NCBI RefSeq assembly: GCF_022869785.1
Contig: NZ_CP094997.1
Span: forward strand, 4,588,001 to 4,652,000
DNA from: Dyadobacter chenwenxiniae
GTDB lineage: Bacteria > Bacteroidota > Bacteroidia > Cytophagales > Spirosomataceae
DNA length: 64,000 bases
Direction: 5' to 3'
Shown: positions 44,715 through 53,268 of the stretch, piece after piece
How the letters are laid out: the number at the start of each line of letters is the position of its first letter
How positions within the stretch are numbered: the stretch's first letter is position 1
The notes under the pieces: model-generated
Databases searched by the model: none
What the model saw: the letters and a program-made list of their open reading frames with translations, nothing else
Told to the model about the DNA's origin: nothing
Program-made: the position numbers and the translations under genes

Positions 44715-46067
44715 ATGAAAAATATTCCTAACGAAAGACGAGACTTTTTAAAGAAGACGCTGGCAGGAAGTGCATTGCTCACTGTGGGTGGCATTTTGCC
44801 GGGTTTCAGTCCTAAAAGTTATGCGAAGATTATTGGGGCCAATGAAAAAGTACGCGTGGGCGTCATGGGCGTGAACAGCCGTGGATTGGCGCTTTCTTCT
44901 AACTATGCACTGCAGCCCAACTGCGAGGTCGTTTCGATCTCCGATGTGGATTCCAGAGCGGCGGAAAAATGCATCAATGCGGTTAACGACATTCAAAAAT
45001 CCAAGCCTGCAAATACACCTGATTTCCGGAAGGCGCTGGAAAATAAGGATATGGACGCATTGGTAATCGCTGCACCCGATCACTGGCATGCACCGGCGGC
45101 TATTTTAGCTTCTAAGGCCGGTAAGCATGTTTATCTTGAAAAACCTTGCAGCCACAACCCCAACGAAGGCGAAATGTTGATCGCGGCAGCCAAAAAATAC
45201 AAGAATGTAATTCAAATGGGCAACCAGCGCCGTTCGTGGCCGAATGTAATGGCTGCGATTAAAGAGGTGCATAGCGGTGCCATTGGTCGTCCATATTTTG
45301 TGAAAGGCTGGTATACCAATAACAGGGCGTCTATTGGCGTTGGAAAGGAGACTGCCGTTCCGTCGTGGCTGGATTACGAATTATGGCAAGGACCTGCACC
45401 GCGCCGGGCTTATAAGGACAATCTGGTACATTACAACTGGCACTGGCTCTGGAACTGGGGAACCGGCGAAGCACTCAATAACGGCACGCACATGCTGGAC
45501 TTGATGCGTTGGGGATTGCAGGTTGAGTATCCCAATCGCGTCACCTCTTCGGGTGGACGTTTCCGCTATAAAGATGACTGGGAAACACCTGATACGCAGG
45601 TTATTAATCTTGAATTTGATAATAACACCGCCATGACCTGGGAAGGAAGAAGCTGTAACGGCCGGACAATTGAAGGCAGCAGCGTGGGTGTGGTTTTCTA
45701 CGGTGAAAATGGCTCACTGCAAATTGGTGAAGGCAACACTTACACGATTTACGGACTGGATAACAAGGTTGTTAAGGAGGTAAAAAATGACTTTGTGATT
45801 GACCCAAGAAATAAAATGAATCCTTCGCAGGGACTTGACGCATTGCACATTCAGAATTTCTTTGATGCTATTAAAAAAGGGACTCCCTTAGCTTCTGAGA
45901 TTGTCGGCGGGCATCAAAGCACGCTGCTGGCGCAACTAGGCAACATTGCCTTCCGCTCCGGTGGAACATTAAATGTGGACTCTTCAAATGGACACATTAA
46001 AAACAACAAAGAGGCCGAAAAACTCTGGAAAAGAGAATATCAAAAAGGCTGGGAACCGACTGTTTAA
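44715..46067 (+). CDS. Gfo/Idh/MocA-family oxidoreductase with TAT signal
   Basis: 450 residues with a twin-arginine signal (NERRDFLKKTLAGSALLTVGGILPGF). The nucleotide-binding region reads KVRVGVMGVNSRG, followed by DVDS, APDHWHAPAAILASKAGKHVYLEKPCSHNPNEGEMLI and NQRRSWP, typical of the large exported Gfo/Idh proteins of Bacteroidota and Planctomycetes. The C-terminal beta-sheet domain includes NGTHMLDLMRWGL. It lies 30 bases behind the first oxidoreductase gene. Some relatives are redox enzymes, others glycosidases; the substrate here is not known. Confidence 0.88.
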   Translation: MKNIPNERRDFLKKTLAGSALLTVGGILPGFSPKSYAKIIGANEKVRVGVMGVNSRGLALSSNYALQPNCEVVSISDVDSRAAEKCINAVNDIQKSKPANTPDFRKALENKDMDALVIAAPDHWHAPAAILASKAGKHVYLEKPCSHNPNEGEMLIAAAKKYKNVIQMGNQRRSWPNVMAAIKEVHSGAIGRPYFVKGWYTNNRASIGVGKETAVPSWLDYELWQGPAPRRAYKDNLVHYNWHWLWNWGTGEALNNGTHMLDLMRWGLQVEYPNRVTSSGGRFRYKDDWETPDTQVINLEFDNNTAMTWEGRSCNGRTIEGSSVGVVFYGENGSLQIGEGNTYTIYGLDNKVVKEVKNDFVIDPRNKMNPSQGLDALHIQNFFDAIKKGTPLASEIVGGHQSTLLAQLGNIAFRSGGTLNVDSSNGHIKNNKEAEKLWKREYQKGWEPTV

Positions 46068-46071
46068 TATC

Positions 46072-46120
46072 AAATTGCCCCGGGCTTAAGCCCGGGGCAA
46101 AGAATTGAGGATATGAAAAG
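46072..46120 (+). repeat. Duplicated leader block with 26-base palindrome, copy 1
   Basis: The perfect palindrome made of TTGCCCCGGGCTT and AAGCCCGGGGCAA (46075-46100) is followed by GAATTGAGGATATGAAAAG. The same block recurs 139 bases later in front of the transporter start. Here the ATG opens a five-codon frame ended by TAG, so it is a dead copy or a leader. Confidence 0.7.
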
Positions 46121-46210
46121 CTTTTCTTAGTGTTCAGTCAGATTCCAACTATGGATTTCAAACCGAGTTCAATAAATCAATTTGATTGAAACAGCAAATC
46201 AAAAAAAAAC

Positions 46211-46259
46211 AAATTGCCCCGGGCTTAAGCCCGGGGCAAACAATTAAGGATATGAAAAG
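46211..46259 (+). repeat. Duplicated leader block with 26-base palindrome, copy 2
   Basis: The identical palindrome lies at 46214-46239 and is followed by CAATTAAGGATATGAAAAG, in which ATG 46252 is the start of the sugar transporter. The two copies differ at only a few bases outside the palindrome. The stem could attenuate or terminate transcription between the oxidoreductase and transporter genes. Confidence 0.7.
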
Positions 46260-47571
46260 TGCTTCTGTTGCAATCAAAGTTGAAGATCTTTCGAAGCGGG
46301 AAACAATGATCTCGATCTTTTTGATCGGGCTAATGTTCTTCATTTTCGGCTTTGTTTCCTGGGTGAATTCCATCCTCATCCCTTATTTCAAAATCGCTTG
46401 CGAGCTTACGAGTTTTCAGGCTTACCTGGTCGCATTTGCGTTTTATATCGCTTACTTCGTCATGTCGGTGCCTTCTTCCTACTTGCTGAGAGCGGTGGGT
46501 TTTAAGAAAGGGATGATGTTTGGATTTTGGTCGATGGCTTTGGGTGCATTCATTTTTGTGCCCGCCGCCATGTCTCGAACCTATGAGATTTTCCTGCTTG
46601 GGTTGTTCACCATTGGCATTGGTTTGGCTATTTTACAAACTGCCGCTAATCCTTACATTACCATTTTAGGAGCAAAGGAACGCGCAGCCCAACGCATCAG
46701 CATCATGGGAATTTGCAACAAAGCAGCCGGCATTTTATCGCCAATCGTTTTTGCAGCCGTCATCCTCCGCCCTACCGACACGGCCATGTTCCAACAACTA
46801 AGCTCGATGACGGACATGGAGCGCAGCGCAGCGTTGGACGAGCTGATTCGCAGGGTAATCAATCCATATATTGGCCTTGGAAGCTTTCTTTTCATCCTTG
46901 GTTTTTTGGTTTACAAATCGCCCTTGCCGGAAATTGATACGGAACATGAAAGTGAGGTGTTGGCAACTGCCAATGCAGGCAAAACTAGCATTTTCCAGTT
47001 CCCGCATTTGATTCTGGGCGCAATAGCGATCTTTTTGCACGTAGGAACGCAGGTGATTGCCATTGACACTATTATTGGTTATGCCAATTCAATGGGCATT
47101 GATCTGCTGGAAGCCAAGGTTTTTCCTTCCTACACGCTCTTCTGCACCATTTGCGGGTATTTGATTGGAATAACCGTCATTCCCAAATACATCAGTCAGG
47201 TTACTGCGCTCAGGATCTGCACATTGCTGGGGACGATTTTTACATTGCTGATCATTTTTGCAAAAGGAGAAATTCACTTTTTGGGGCATGCGGCAGACAT
47301 TTCGATTTGGTTTGTGGTGTTGCTGGGGTTGGCTAATTCGCTGGTTTGGGCGGGCATATGGCCCTTGGCACTGGATGATCTGGGCCGGTTTACCAAGCTT
47401 GGCGCTTCGATTATGATTATGGGACTTTGCGGAAATGCCATTATGCCGCTTTTTTACGGGTATTTCGCCGACACACTGGATGTCAGACAGGCTTACTGGG
47501 TGCTGCTGCCATGCTATTTATATCTGGTTTTCTATGCGGTGAAGGGGCATAAGCTGAGGAGATGGCGATAA
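46252..47571 (+). CDS. Sugar MFS transporter (FucP/NagP-like)
   Basis: 439 residues from the ATG at 46252; an upstream in-frame ATG would translate the palindrome and is rejected. Twelve transmembrane helices are expected, with ISIFLIGLMFFIFGFVSWVNSILIPYFKIACELTSFQAYLVAFAFYIAYFVMSVPSSYLL characteristic of the FucP branch, and TAANPYITILG in the middle. Proteins of this type take up fucose, glucose, galactose or N-acetylglucosamine by proton symport. The neighbouring nagA and nagB genes favour an N-acetylated amino sugar. Confidence 0.88.
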   Translation: MKSASVAIKVEDLSKRETMISIFLIGLMFFIFGFVSWVNSILIPYFKIACELTSFQAYLVAFAFYIAYFVMSVPSSYLLRAVGFKKGMMFGFWSMALGAFIFVPAAMSRTYEIFLLGLFTIGIGLAILQTAANPYITILGAKERAAQRISIMGICNKAAGILSPIVFAAVILRPTDTAMFQQLSSMTDMERSAALDELIRRVINPYIGLGSFLFILGFLVYKSPLPEIDTEHESEVLATANAGKTSIFQFPHLILGAIAIFLHVGTQVIAIDTIIGYANSMGIDLLEAKVFPSYTLFCTICGYLIGITVIPKYISQVTALRICTLLGTIFTLLIIFAKGEIHFLGHAADISIWFVVLLGLANSLVWAGIWPLALDDLGRFTKLGASIMIMGLCGNAIMPLFYGYFADTLDVRQAYWVLLPCYLYLVFYAVKGHKLRRWR

Positions 47572-47605
47572 GGTGGCGGCTTTCTGCCATCGGCTGTCAG
47601 CTTTC

Positions 47606-47682
47606 GGCTATCGGCTTTGTTAAATTGTTATATAATATAAAAATAAAAGAGGCTGACGGCTGATTGCCAAAAGCCGATAGCC
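47606..47682. repeat. GGCTATCGGC-type inverted repeat before nagA
   Basis: GGCTATCGGCTTT (47606-47618) and AAAGCCGATAGCC (47670-47682) are exact complements 51 bases apart, with further GCTGTCAGC/GCTGACGGC similarity nearby. The right arm ends six bases before the nagA start codon. This kind of GGCTATCGGC sequence looks like an intergenic repeat family. Confidence 0.55.
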
Positions 47683-47687
47683 AACCA

Positions 47688-48869
47688 ATGCGCTTAAAAA
47701 TAACAAATGGTCACATCATTACTCCGTTCCGGTATATCCGGAACGGGACATTACTGGTTGAAGATGGCGTGATCCTCGGCATACATGAACGGAATGTTGA
47801 TTTTCCCAATGCGGAGATTATCGATGCAGGTGGAAATTACATTGCGCCGGGGTTTATCGATCTGCACATTCACGGCGGTGGGGGTCATGATTTTATGGAC
47901 GGAACGGTGGATGCGTTTTTGCGCATTGCCGAAACTCATGCCAAATATGGAACCACGGCCATGGTTCCCACGACATTAACCAGTGAAAAAGAGGATTTGC
48001 TGCAAACGCTGGACAATTATGAAAAGGCCAATGCGACAAATCTGAAAGGCGCTCAATTCCTGGGAATGCACCTGGAAGGGCCCTATTTTGCATTGAGTCA
48101 GAGGGGTGCGCAAGATCCGCGCTACATCCGCAATCCCGATCCGAAAGAATATGAGGAAGTGCTGGCTTATTCCTCGTCAATCACGCGGTGGAGTGCTGCG
48201 CCGGAGCTTCCGGGAGCCATTGATTTTGGTAAAAGATTGAAACAAAAAGGCATTCTGGCAGCCGTAGCGCATACGGATGCCATTTATGAAGAAGTGCTGG
48301 ACGCTTATGAAAACGGTTACACGCTGGCAACGCACTTGTATTCAGCCATGTCCGGCGTGACACGCAAAAATGCATTTCGCTACGCCGGAACCATTGAAAG
48401 CGCTTTTTTGCTCGATATGGATGTGGAGATCATCGCAGACGGCGTGCATTTGCCTGCTCCCCTTTTGAAATTAATATATAAAATAAAAGGCCCCGACCGC
48501 ATTGCATTAATCACCGACGCCATGCGCGCGGCCGGAATGCCCGAAGGAGAAAGCACATTAGGATCGCTAAAAAATGGCTTAAAAGTGATCGTCGAAGACG
48601 GCGTCGCCAAGCTCCCGGACCGCACTTCCTTCGCCGGAAGCGTTTCCACGACAGATCGGTTGGTCAGAAATATGGTGCAAATGGCGGATGTTTCCCTGCT
48701 CGATTCGGTGCGGATGATGACCGCCACGCCCGCGCGCATTATGGGCGTTGACCACAAAAAAGGCACATTAGTGGCCGGGAAAGATGCTGACATCGTCATT
48801 TTTGACAGTGACATTAACATTCAAAAAACAATAGTAAGAGGCAGAGTTATTTACGACAAGCAATTTTAA
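47688..48869 (+). CDS. nagA: N-acetylglucosamine-6-phosphate deacetylase
   Basis: 393 residues from the ATG at 47688 (MRLKITNGHIITPFRYIRNG); an alternative TTG eight codons earlier lies in repeat sequence. It removes the acetyl group from GlcNAc-6-phosphate. Amidohydrolase features are intact: FIDLHIHGGGGHDFMDG, GMHLEGPYF (metal-binding Glu), VAHTDA, THLYSAMSG and ALITDAMRAAG with the catalytic Asp. It lies between the transporter and nagB, and feeds glucosamine-6-phosphate to NagB. No kinase for GlcNAc is visible in the window. Confidence 0.92.
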   Translation: MRLKITNGHIITPFRYIRNGTLLVEDGVILGIHERNVDFPNAEIIDAGGNYIAPGFIDLHIHGGGGHDFMDGTVDAFLRIAETHAKYGTTAMVPTTLTSEKEDLLQTLDNYEKANATNLKGAQFLGMHLEGPYFALSQRGAQDPRYIRNPDPKEYEEVLAYSSSITRWSAAPELPGAIDFGKRLKQKGILAAVAHTDAIYEEVLDAYENGYTLATHLYSAMSGVTRKNAFRYAGTIESAFLLDMDVEIIADGVHLPAPLLKLIYKIKGPDRIALITDAMRAAGMPEGESTLGSLKNGLKVIVEDGVAKLPDRTSFAGSVSTTDRLVRNMVQMADVSLLDSVRMMTATPARIMGVDHKKGTLVAGKDADIVIFDSDINIQKTIVRGRVIYDKQF

Positions 48870-48880
48870 CAAGCAAGAAT

Positions 48881-49657
48881 ATGAAGGTTGACGATTTGGA
48901 AATAAAAATTTTCGACACCAGACAAGAAATGGGACTCAATGCAGCCAAAATGGTTGCCAATAAAATCCGTGAATTACAGCAAAACCAGGATTCAATAAAT
49001 ATCATTTTCGCATCCGCACCTTCCCAGAACGAGTTTTTAACAGGATTAATAGAGGAAAGTGGAATTGAATGGGAGAAAGTCAATGCTTTTCATATGGACG
49101 AATATGTGGGCCTTCCCGATGACGCGCCTCAAAACTTCGGCAATTTTCTGAAAGTCAACTTATTCGATTTTGTGCCATTAAAATCGGTTTCGTATCTGAA
49201 TGGCAATGCGGAAGACATTGAAGAGGAATGTGATCGCTATGCGCAGTTATTAGAAGAAAATCCGATTGATATTGTTTGTCTGGGCATCGGGGAGAACGGG
49301 CATTTGGCATTCAACGATCCGCATGTGGCATTTTTTGATGATCCGCTGATTGTAAAACAAGTGGATCTGGACCACGCTTGCCGTCAGCAACAAGTGAATG
49401 ATGCGTGTTTTGACACATTTGACGAAGTGCCGCAAACGGCGTTGACGCTCACGATCCCAACATTAATGAAGGCAAAATATGCTTTTGCGATGGTTCCGGG
49501 TGAGAAAAAAGCGCAGGCCATTTACCACACCGTTGCCGAAGAAATTCAGGAAGAATATCCCTCCACGATCCTCCGCAAACATCCGCACGCGATTTTGTTT
49601 ATTGATAAGGCAAGTTCAGGGAAACTGAAAGAAATTTCGTCATACAGTCAGGCCTAA
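48881..49657 (+). CDS. nagB: Glucosamine-6-phosphate deaminase-like protein
   Basis: 258 residues, 11 bases behind nagA. It belongs to the NagB/RpiA fold, converting glucosamine-6-phosphate to fructose-6-phosphate and ammonia. The HMDEYVGLP segment carries the conserved Asp, and IDIVCLGIGENGHLAFNDPHVAFFDDP is the catalytic loop. Compared with E. coli GVGNDGHIAFNEP the loop has Asn in place of the catalytic Asp and Asp in place of the later Glu; Asn at this place is known in some family members. The phosphate-binding loop near the N-terminus (FASAPSQNEF) departs from the usual ATGSTP motif. Deamination is likely but not certain. Confidence 0.8.
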   Translation: MKVDDLEIKIFDTRQEMGLNAAKMVANKIRELQQNQDSINIIFASAPSQNEFLTGLIEESGIEWEKVNAFHMDEYVGLPDDAPQNFGNFLKVNLFDFVPLKSVSYLNGNAEDIEEECDRYAQLLEENPIDIVCLGIGENGHLAFNDPHVAFFDDPLIVKQVDLDHACRQQQVNDACFDTFDEVPQTALTLTIPTLMKAKYAFAMVPGEKKAQAIYHTVAEEIQEEYPSTILRKHPHAILFIDKASSGKLKEISSYSQA

Positions 49658-49702
49658 CAGCATTTTTGGGCCTATCTTGCATTATTACCTCAATCCACCA
49701 AC

Positions 49703-51082
49703 ATGAGAAACAAACTCTTGACAATCGCTTTCATGAGCGCTATGGCATTAAATCAGGGATGTGATACGAAGAAGGAAGAAGCCAAAGACGAAACTACCAA
49801 AAAACCATTAAGCCTGATCGTGGTCGAACCCGGTCACTTTCACGCGGCTCTTGTTCAGAAATCCATGTATCCGGATGTCGATTCTGTGGTGCATGTGTAT
49901 GCGTCCGAAGGCCCGGATGTGAAGGCGTATCTGGATAAAGTTGAGAAATACAATGCGAGTCCGAAAGATCCGACACGCTGGAAGGAAGAAGTTTACACGG
50001 GTTCTGATTTTCTTGAAAAAATGCTTTCAGAAAAGAAAGGAAATGTTGTCATACTGGCTGGAAATAACCAAAAAAAGACCGATTACATCAAGCAATCCGT
50101 AGACGCGGGACTGAATGTGCTTGCAGATAAACCCATGGCCATTGACGCGGCTGGTTTTGAAAAGTTAAAAGAAGCATTTGCAAGCGCCGAAAAAAACAAA
50201 GTGCTGCTTTATGACATCATGACCGAGCGTTATGAGATCACCAATGCATTACAGCGCGAACTGGCCAACATGCCAGACATTTTCGGTGAGCTGCAAAAAG
50301 GAACAGCGGAGAATCCAGCGGTTGCAAAAGAAAGTGTGCACCATTTTTTCAAATACATCTCCGGCGAACCCCTCGTGCGCCCAACCTGGTTTTTTGATGT
50401 AAAACAACAAGGCGAAGGCATGGTGGACGTAACCACGCACCTCGTTGACCTTGTACAATGGAGCTGTTTCCCAAACACCGAATTGGACTACAAAAAAGAC
50501 ATTAAACTCCTTTCCGCAAAACGCACCGCTACGAAGCTCACCAAATCACAATTCAAGCTCGTAACCAAAAACGACAACTTTCCCGATTTCCTGAGCAAAG
50601 ACGTAAAAGACACGACATTAAGCGTTTATTCAAATGGCGCTATGAATTACACCGTAAAAGGTGTACATGCCAAAGTCTCAGTATTGTGGAATTTCCAGGC
50701 ACCCGAAGGCACCGGCGACACACATTACTCGATCATGAAAGGCTCCAAAGCCAACCTGATCGTACGCCAAGGCAAAGAGCAGAAATATAAGCCCGTGCTT
50801 TACATTGAGACCATTGACAAATCAAAAGCCTACGAAGACGCAGTGGCTAACAGCTTCAAAATGGTCCAAGGAAAATACCCAGGCATTGAGCTGAAAAAGA
50901 ACGCAGCCGGCTGGGAAGTGAGTATTCCTGCAAAATATGACAACGGCCACGAAGCGCACTTCGCCCAGGTTGCTAACAAGTATATGGAGTATTTGAAGGC
51001 TGGTCAGCTTCCAAGGTGGGAAGTGCCAAATATGATTGCCAAGTATTATTTGACGACGTTGGCTTTGAAGGAGGCTAAGTGA
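49703..51082 (+). CDS. Gfo/Idh/MocA-like lipoprotein
   Basis: 459 residues. A lipobox-like MALNQGCDTKK (Cys20) marks a lipoprotein. The Rossmann part starts LSLIVVEPGHFHAALVQKSMYP, without a normal GxGxxG, followed by the family's GLNVLADKPMAIDAAGFEKLKEAF. The C-terminal domain (VDVTTHLVDLVQWSCFPNTEL and beyond) is that of the putative oxidoreductase C-terminal family. It is the last gene of the amino-sugar cluster, 45 bases behind nagB. Like its two TAT-exported relatives it is expected to work outside the cytoplasm, which is odd for an NAD-dependent enzyme. Confidence 0.82.
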   Translation: MRNKLLTIAFMSAMALNQGCDTKKEEAKDETTKKPLSLIVVEPGHFHAALVQKSMYPDVDSVVHVYASEGPDVKAYLDKVEKYNASPKDPTRWKEEVYTGSDFLEKMLSEKKGNVVILAGNNQKKTDYIKQSVDAGLNVLADKPMAIDAAGFEKLKEAFASAEKNKVLLYDIMTERYEITNALQRELANMPDIFGELQKGTAENPAVAKESVHHFFKYISGEPLVRPTWFFDVKQQGEGMVDVTTHLVDLVQWSCFPNTELDYKKDIKLLSAKRTATKLTKSQFKLVTKNDNFPDFLSKDVKDTTLSVYSNGAMNYTVKGVHAKVSVLWNFQAPEGTGDTHYSIMKGSKANLIVRQGKEQKYKPVLYIETIDKSKAYEDAVANSFKMVQGKYPGIELKKNAAGWEVSIPAKYDNGHEAHFAQVANKYMEYLKAGQLPRWEVPNMIAKYYLTTLALKEAK

Positions 51083-51172
51083 GGGGATTGCTGGTTTGTT
51101 GGCATTGAATATTTTCCGTTGCTTAAAAGCAACGGGCATGTGGAGGGAAAATTCGCTCATTAAGTTTGTGCG

Positions 51173-51243
51173 GCTGAGCGTACCGGGCCGCCGGGCGGTC
51201 GAAGCACGCTACTTCTTGGTAACGTGCTTCGACTCCGCTCAGC
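51173..51243. repeat. Inverted repeat TCGAAGCACG / CGCTCAGC type
   Basis: TCGAAGCACG (51199-51208) and CGTGCTTCGA (51223-51232) pair with a 14-base loop, and outside them GCTGAGCG (51173-51180) pairs with CGCTCAGC (51236-51243). The TTCGACTCCGCTCAGC type of sequence recurs in intergenic regions of many Bacteroidota, from memory. It lies between the convergent oxidoreductase and barrel-protein genes. Confidence 0.55.
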
Positions 51244-51296
51244 AGGACAGGGTTAGTTACGATTTGCTATTTTTTCTTTCGCGCTATCGGTAACGA

Positions 51297-51962
51297 CTAC
51301 ATCCCAGCCCTATACAACGCAAACCCCACTTTCCCAAAAACACCTCTACCCGTTATCCCAGTCCCAGTTCTATCCCTTTTCGCAGCAGTCAAATCCTGTC
51401 TGTATTCTGCTGAAATGCTTAATCTTCGCCACTTTGCGCCCATTGAACCAGAGGCCACCGGAATAATCCGATCGTAACCGAATGCATCGTTGGTCATAAT
51501 GTTCCCAAGTTTTGCTTCTCGCTGCACAGCGGCGATGAACATGTTTGCTCCTACTTTGCCATCTACCAATAGCCTTACTTTTGATTTTGGATTGACATAC
51601 CAACGAATCCCGGCGTCAATTGCGCCTCGGTGATGCATTTCTTTTTTTATCCAACTTCCAGCCGTCCGGCTCGCTTCACCGTACATGTCAACAAACATTT
51701 TCTTTTGCGAATAGCTGATTTGCGCCAAAGCAGAAAGCCTAGAATTTATAACGCGCTCTGCGTAAAAGCCAGCTCCACGTGAATAATATGAGGGAAAGTT
51801 TTCAATGTAGCCATTTGGAAGTTCACCCCAGTTGTAATATTCTCGATTGTACCAATCTCTGCCGTGCTCTATCTGAATGCCCGCTTCCCAACGCGAAGCT
51901 TGCTGCGCACATAGCTGGAAAGGAGACAGCGTTAATAAGGAAATTACCGCCAATATTCTCAT
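51297..51962 (-). CDS. Outer-membrane beta-barrel protein, tandem paralogue A
   Basis: 221 residues with a signal peptide (ILAVISLLTLSPFQLCAQ) and barrel-like strands (RWEAGIQIEHGRDWYNREYYN, RGAGFYAERVINSRLSALAQISYSQKK, RGAIDAGIRWYVNPKSKVRLLVDGKVGANMF). It is clearly homologous to the protein encoded at 52084 along its whole length, so the pair arose by tandem duplication. Function unknown. Confidence 0.75.
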   Translation of the reverse strand: MRILAVISLLTLSPFQLCAQQASRWEAGIQIEHGRDWYNREYYNWGELPNGYIENFPSYYSRGAGFYAERVINSRLSALAQISYSQKKMFVDMYGEASRTAGSWIKKEMHHRGAIDAGIRWYVNPKSKVRLLVDGKVGANMFIAAVQREAKLGNIMTNDAFGYDRIIPVASGSMGAKWRRLSISAEYRQDLTAAKRDRTGTGITGRGVFGKVGFALYRAGM

Positions 51963-52083
51963 GGCATTTGAAGGATAGGTTTGAACAACTTAGAACAATA
52001 AGCGCTATGTGCTTCTATTTCTCCATTAAATTAATTAAACTTTCCTTTCGGTGGACTTGAATGAACGAATGGTTTTCTAGTAA

Positions 52084-52746
52084 TCACTTCTTCACCCGAA
52101 ACAACGCAAACGCCACCTTTCCGACAAAACCCCTACCCGAAATCTCACTCATCCCACCAACCCGTTTTGAAACACTCAAATCGTCCCGATATTCTGCTGA
52201 AATCGTTAACCGCGACCATTTGATTCCCAGCGATACTGATGCGACCGGAGCGACGCGTTGAAATCCGAAGACGTTTGAGTGAACAATTCTGCCATGGGTC
52301 TTTTCTTGCCGAACGGCAGACATAAAAACATTTGCGCCTACCTTCCCATCAACAAAAAGACTGATCTTCGATTGAGGGTTGAGATACCACCTTAACCCGG
52401 CGTCAATACTGCCTCGGTGATGCACTTCGCTTAAATAGTGCGCTGTTGTTTGATTATACATATGGAATAGCTGCGGATGCACTTTCTTTTGCGCATAACC
52501 CACCTGCCCCAGCACGGACCATCGCGGATTCAAAGATCTTTCAAAATAGAAACCTGCGCCCCAGGAACGATTTGAAGAAAAATCTATGATCGAACCCTCA
52601 TAAGATCCTAGCGGCGCATCCTCCTTGTGATACCAATCCCGACCATACTCGCCTTGAATACCAAATTCCCATCGCGGAGCCTGCTGCTGCGCAAATGCCG
52701 AAAGACTAAATACAATGGATCCTAAAAGTAAAATTACTATTCTCAT
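52084..52746 (-). CDS. Outer-membrane beta-barrel protein, tandem paralogue B
   Basis: About 220 residues from the ATG at 52746 (MRIVILLLGSIVFSLSAFAQQ), where the signal peptide and paralogue alignment begin; an earlier in-frame ATG is less likely. Shared blocks with paralogue A include RWEFGIQGEYGRDWY, GAGFYFERSLNPRWSVLGQVGYAQKK, HHRGSIDAGLRWYLNPQSKISLFVDGKVGANVFMSAV and the final FGKVAFALFRV-type strand. The 121-base gap between the two genes shows no terminator, so they may be cotranscribed. Confidence 0.75.
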   Translation of the reverse strand: MRIVILLLGSIVFSLSAFAQQQAPRWEFGIQGEYGRDWYHKEDAPLGSYEGSIIDFSSNRSWGAGFYFERSLNPRWSVLGQVGYAQKKVHPQLFHMYNQTTAHYLSEVHHRGSIDAGLRWYLNPQSKISLFVDGKVGANVFMSAVRQEKTHGRIVHSNVFGFQRVAPVASVSLGIKWSRLTISAEYRDDLSVSKRVGGMSEISGRGFVGKVAFALFRVKK

Positions 52747-52830
52747 AACTTGTGTAGTTAGATGAATGGAGACGCTATACTCACTATTAACCAACAAGTT
52801 ACTTAAATTTTTCTTCTTACAAATAAAAGG

Positions 52831-53079
52831 TCATTCCCCTTTCCGAATCCCCTCGACCTTCTCAAAAAATTCCAGCAACTCCTTAAACGAAAAATATGTG
52901 TTGCTCAAATTAGCCGAGCGGCCCATTTCGTTTTGAGCGAGCATGAAGCCGCTGAACATGGTCCAAAGTTCGCTGGTCCAACTTTCGGCGGTGCTGCTGC
53001 TCAGCAATGCGCCTACTTCACGACCATATGCGATCCATTTTGAGTCGGGCGACTCGCTAGTGTGTGTTTCTGTGTTCAT
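52831..53079 (-). CDS. Small acidic protein divergent from the XRE regulator
   Basis: 82 residues from the ATG at 53079 (MNTETHTSESPDSKWIAYG...). Longer in-frame starts reach into the opposite-strand XRE gene and are rejected. The sequence is rich in Ser, Glu and aromatic residues (ESWTSELWTMFSGFMLAQNE, NTYFSFKELLEFFEKVEGIRKGE) and helical in character; no domain recognised. It shares a 189-base divergent promoter region with the XRE regulator, which may control it. Confidence 0.5.
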   Translation of the reverse strand: MNTETHTSESPDSKWIAYGREVGALLSSSTAESWTSELWTMFSGFMLAQNEMGRSANLSNTYFSFKELLEFFEKVEGIRKGE

Positions 53080-53268
53080 TTTGCCTATTTTGAATGTGTG
53101 ATCGGAACCCTGATGCAGTTTCCCTATTTGTCTGGCGGCAAAGCACGGATTCCTGGGAATCGTACTCAACACATCATGCTTGTATCTTACACCGAAATGC
53201 CTGTAAAATACTCGGAAACTTACCGATAGATTTATATAAATTGCCTTTTTAACAAACCACCTTCCCGC

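Noticed and set aside
44715..46067. Assignment of the TAT-signal Gfo/Idh protein to GH109 (alpha-N-acetylgalactosaminidase)
   Set aside because: The segments I recall from the Elizabethkingia enzyme do not match; general Gfo/Idh assignment is all that is supported.
46186..46251. N-terminal extension of the sugar transporter from an upstream in-frame ATG
   Set aside because: It would translate the 26-base palindrome; the ATG at 46252 matches the duplicated leader block and gives a normal family N-terminus.
46072..46259. The paired palindromes as ends of an insertion sequence
   Set aside because: No transposase frame lies between them and the 139-base period includes only leader-like sequence; simple duplication explains it.
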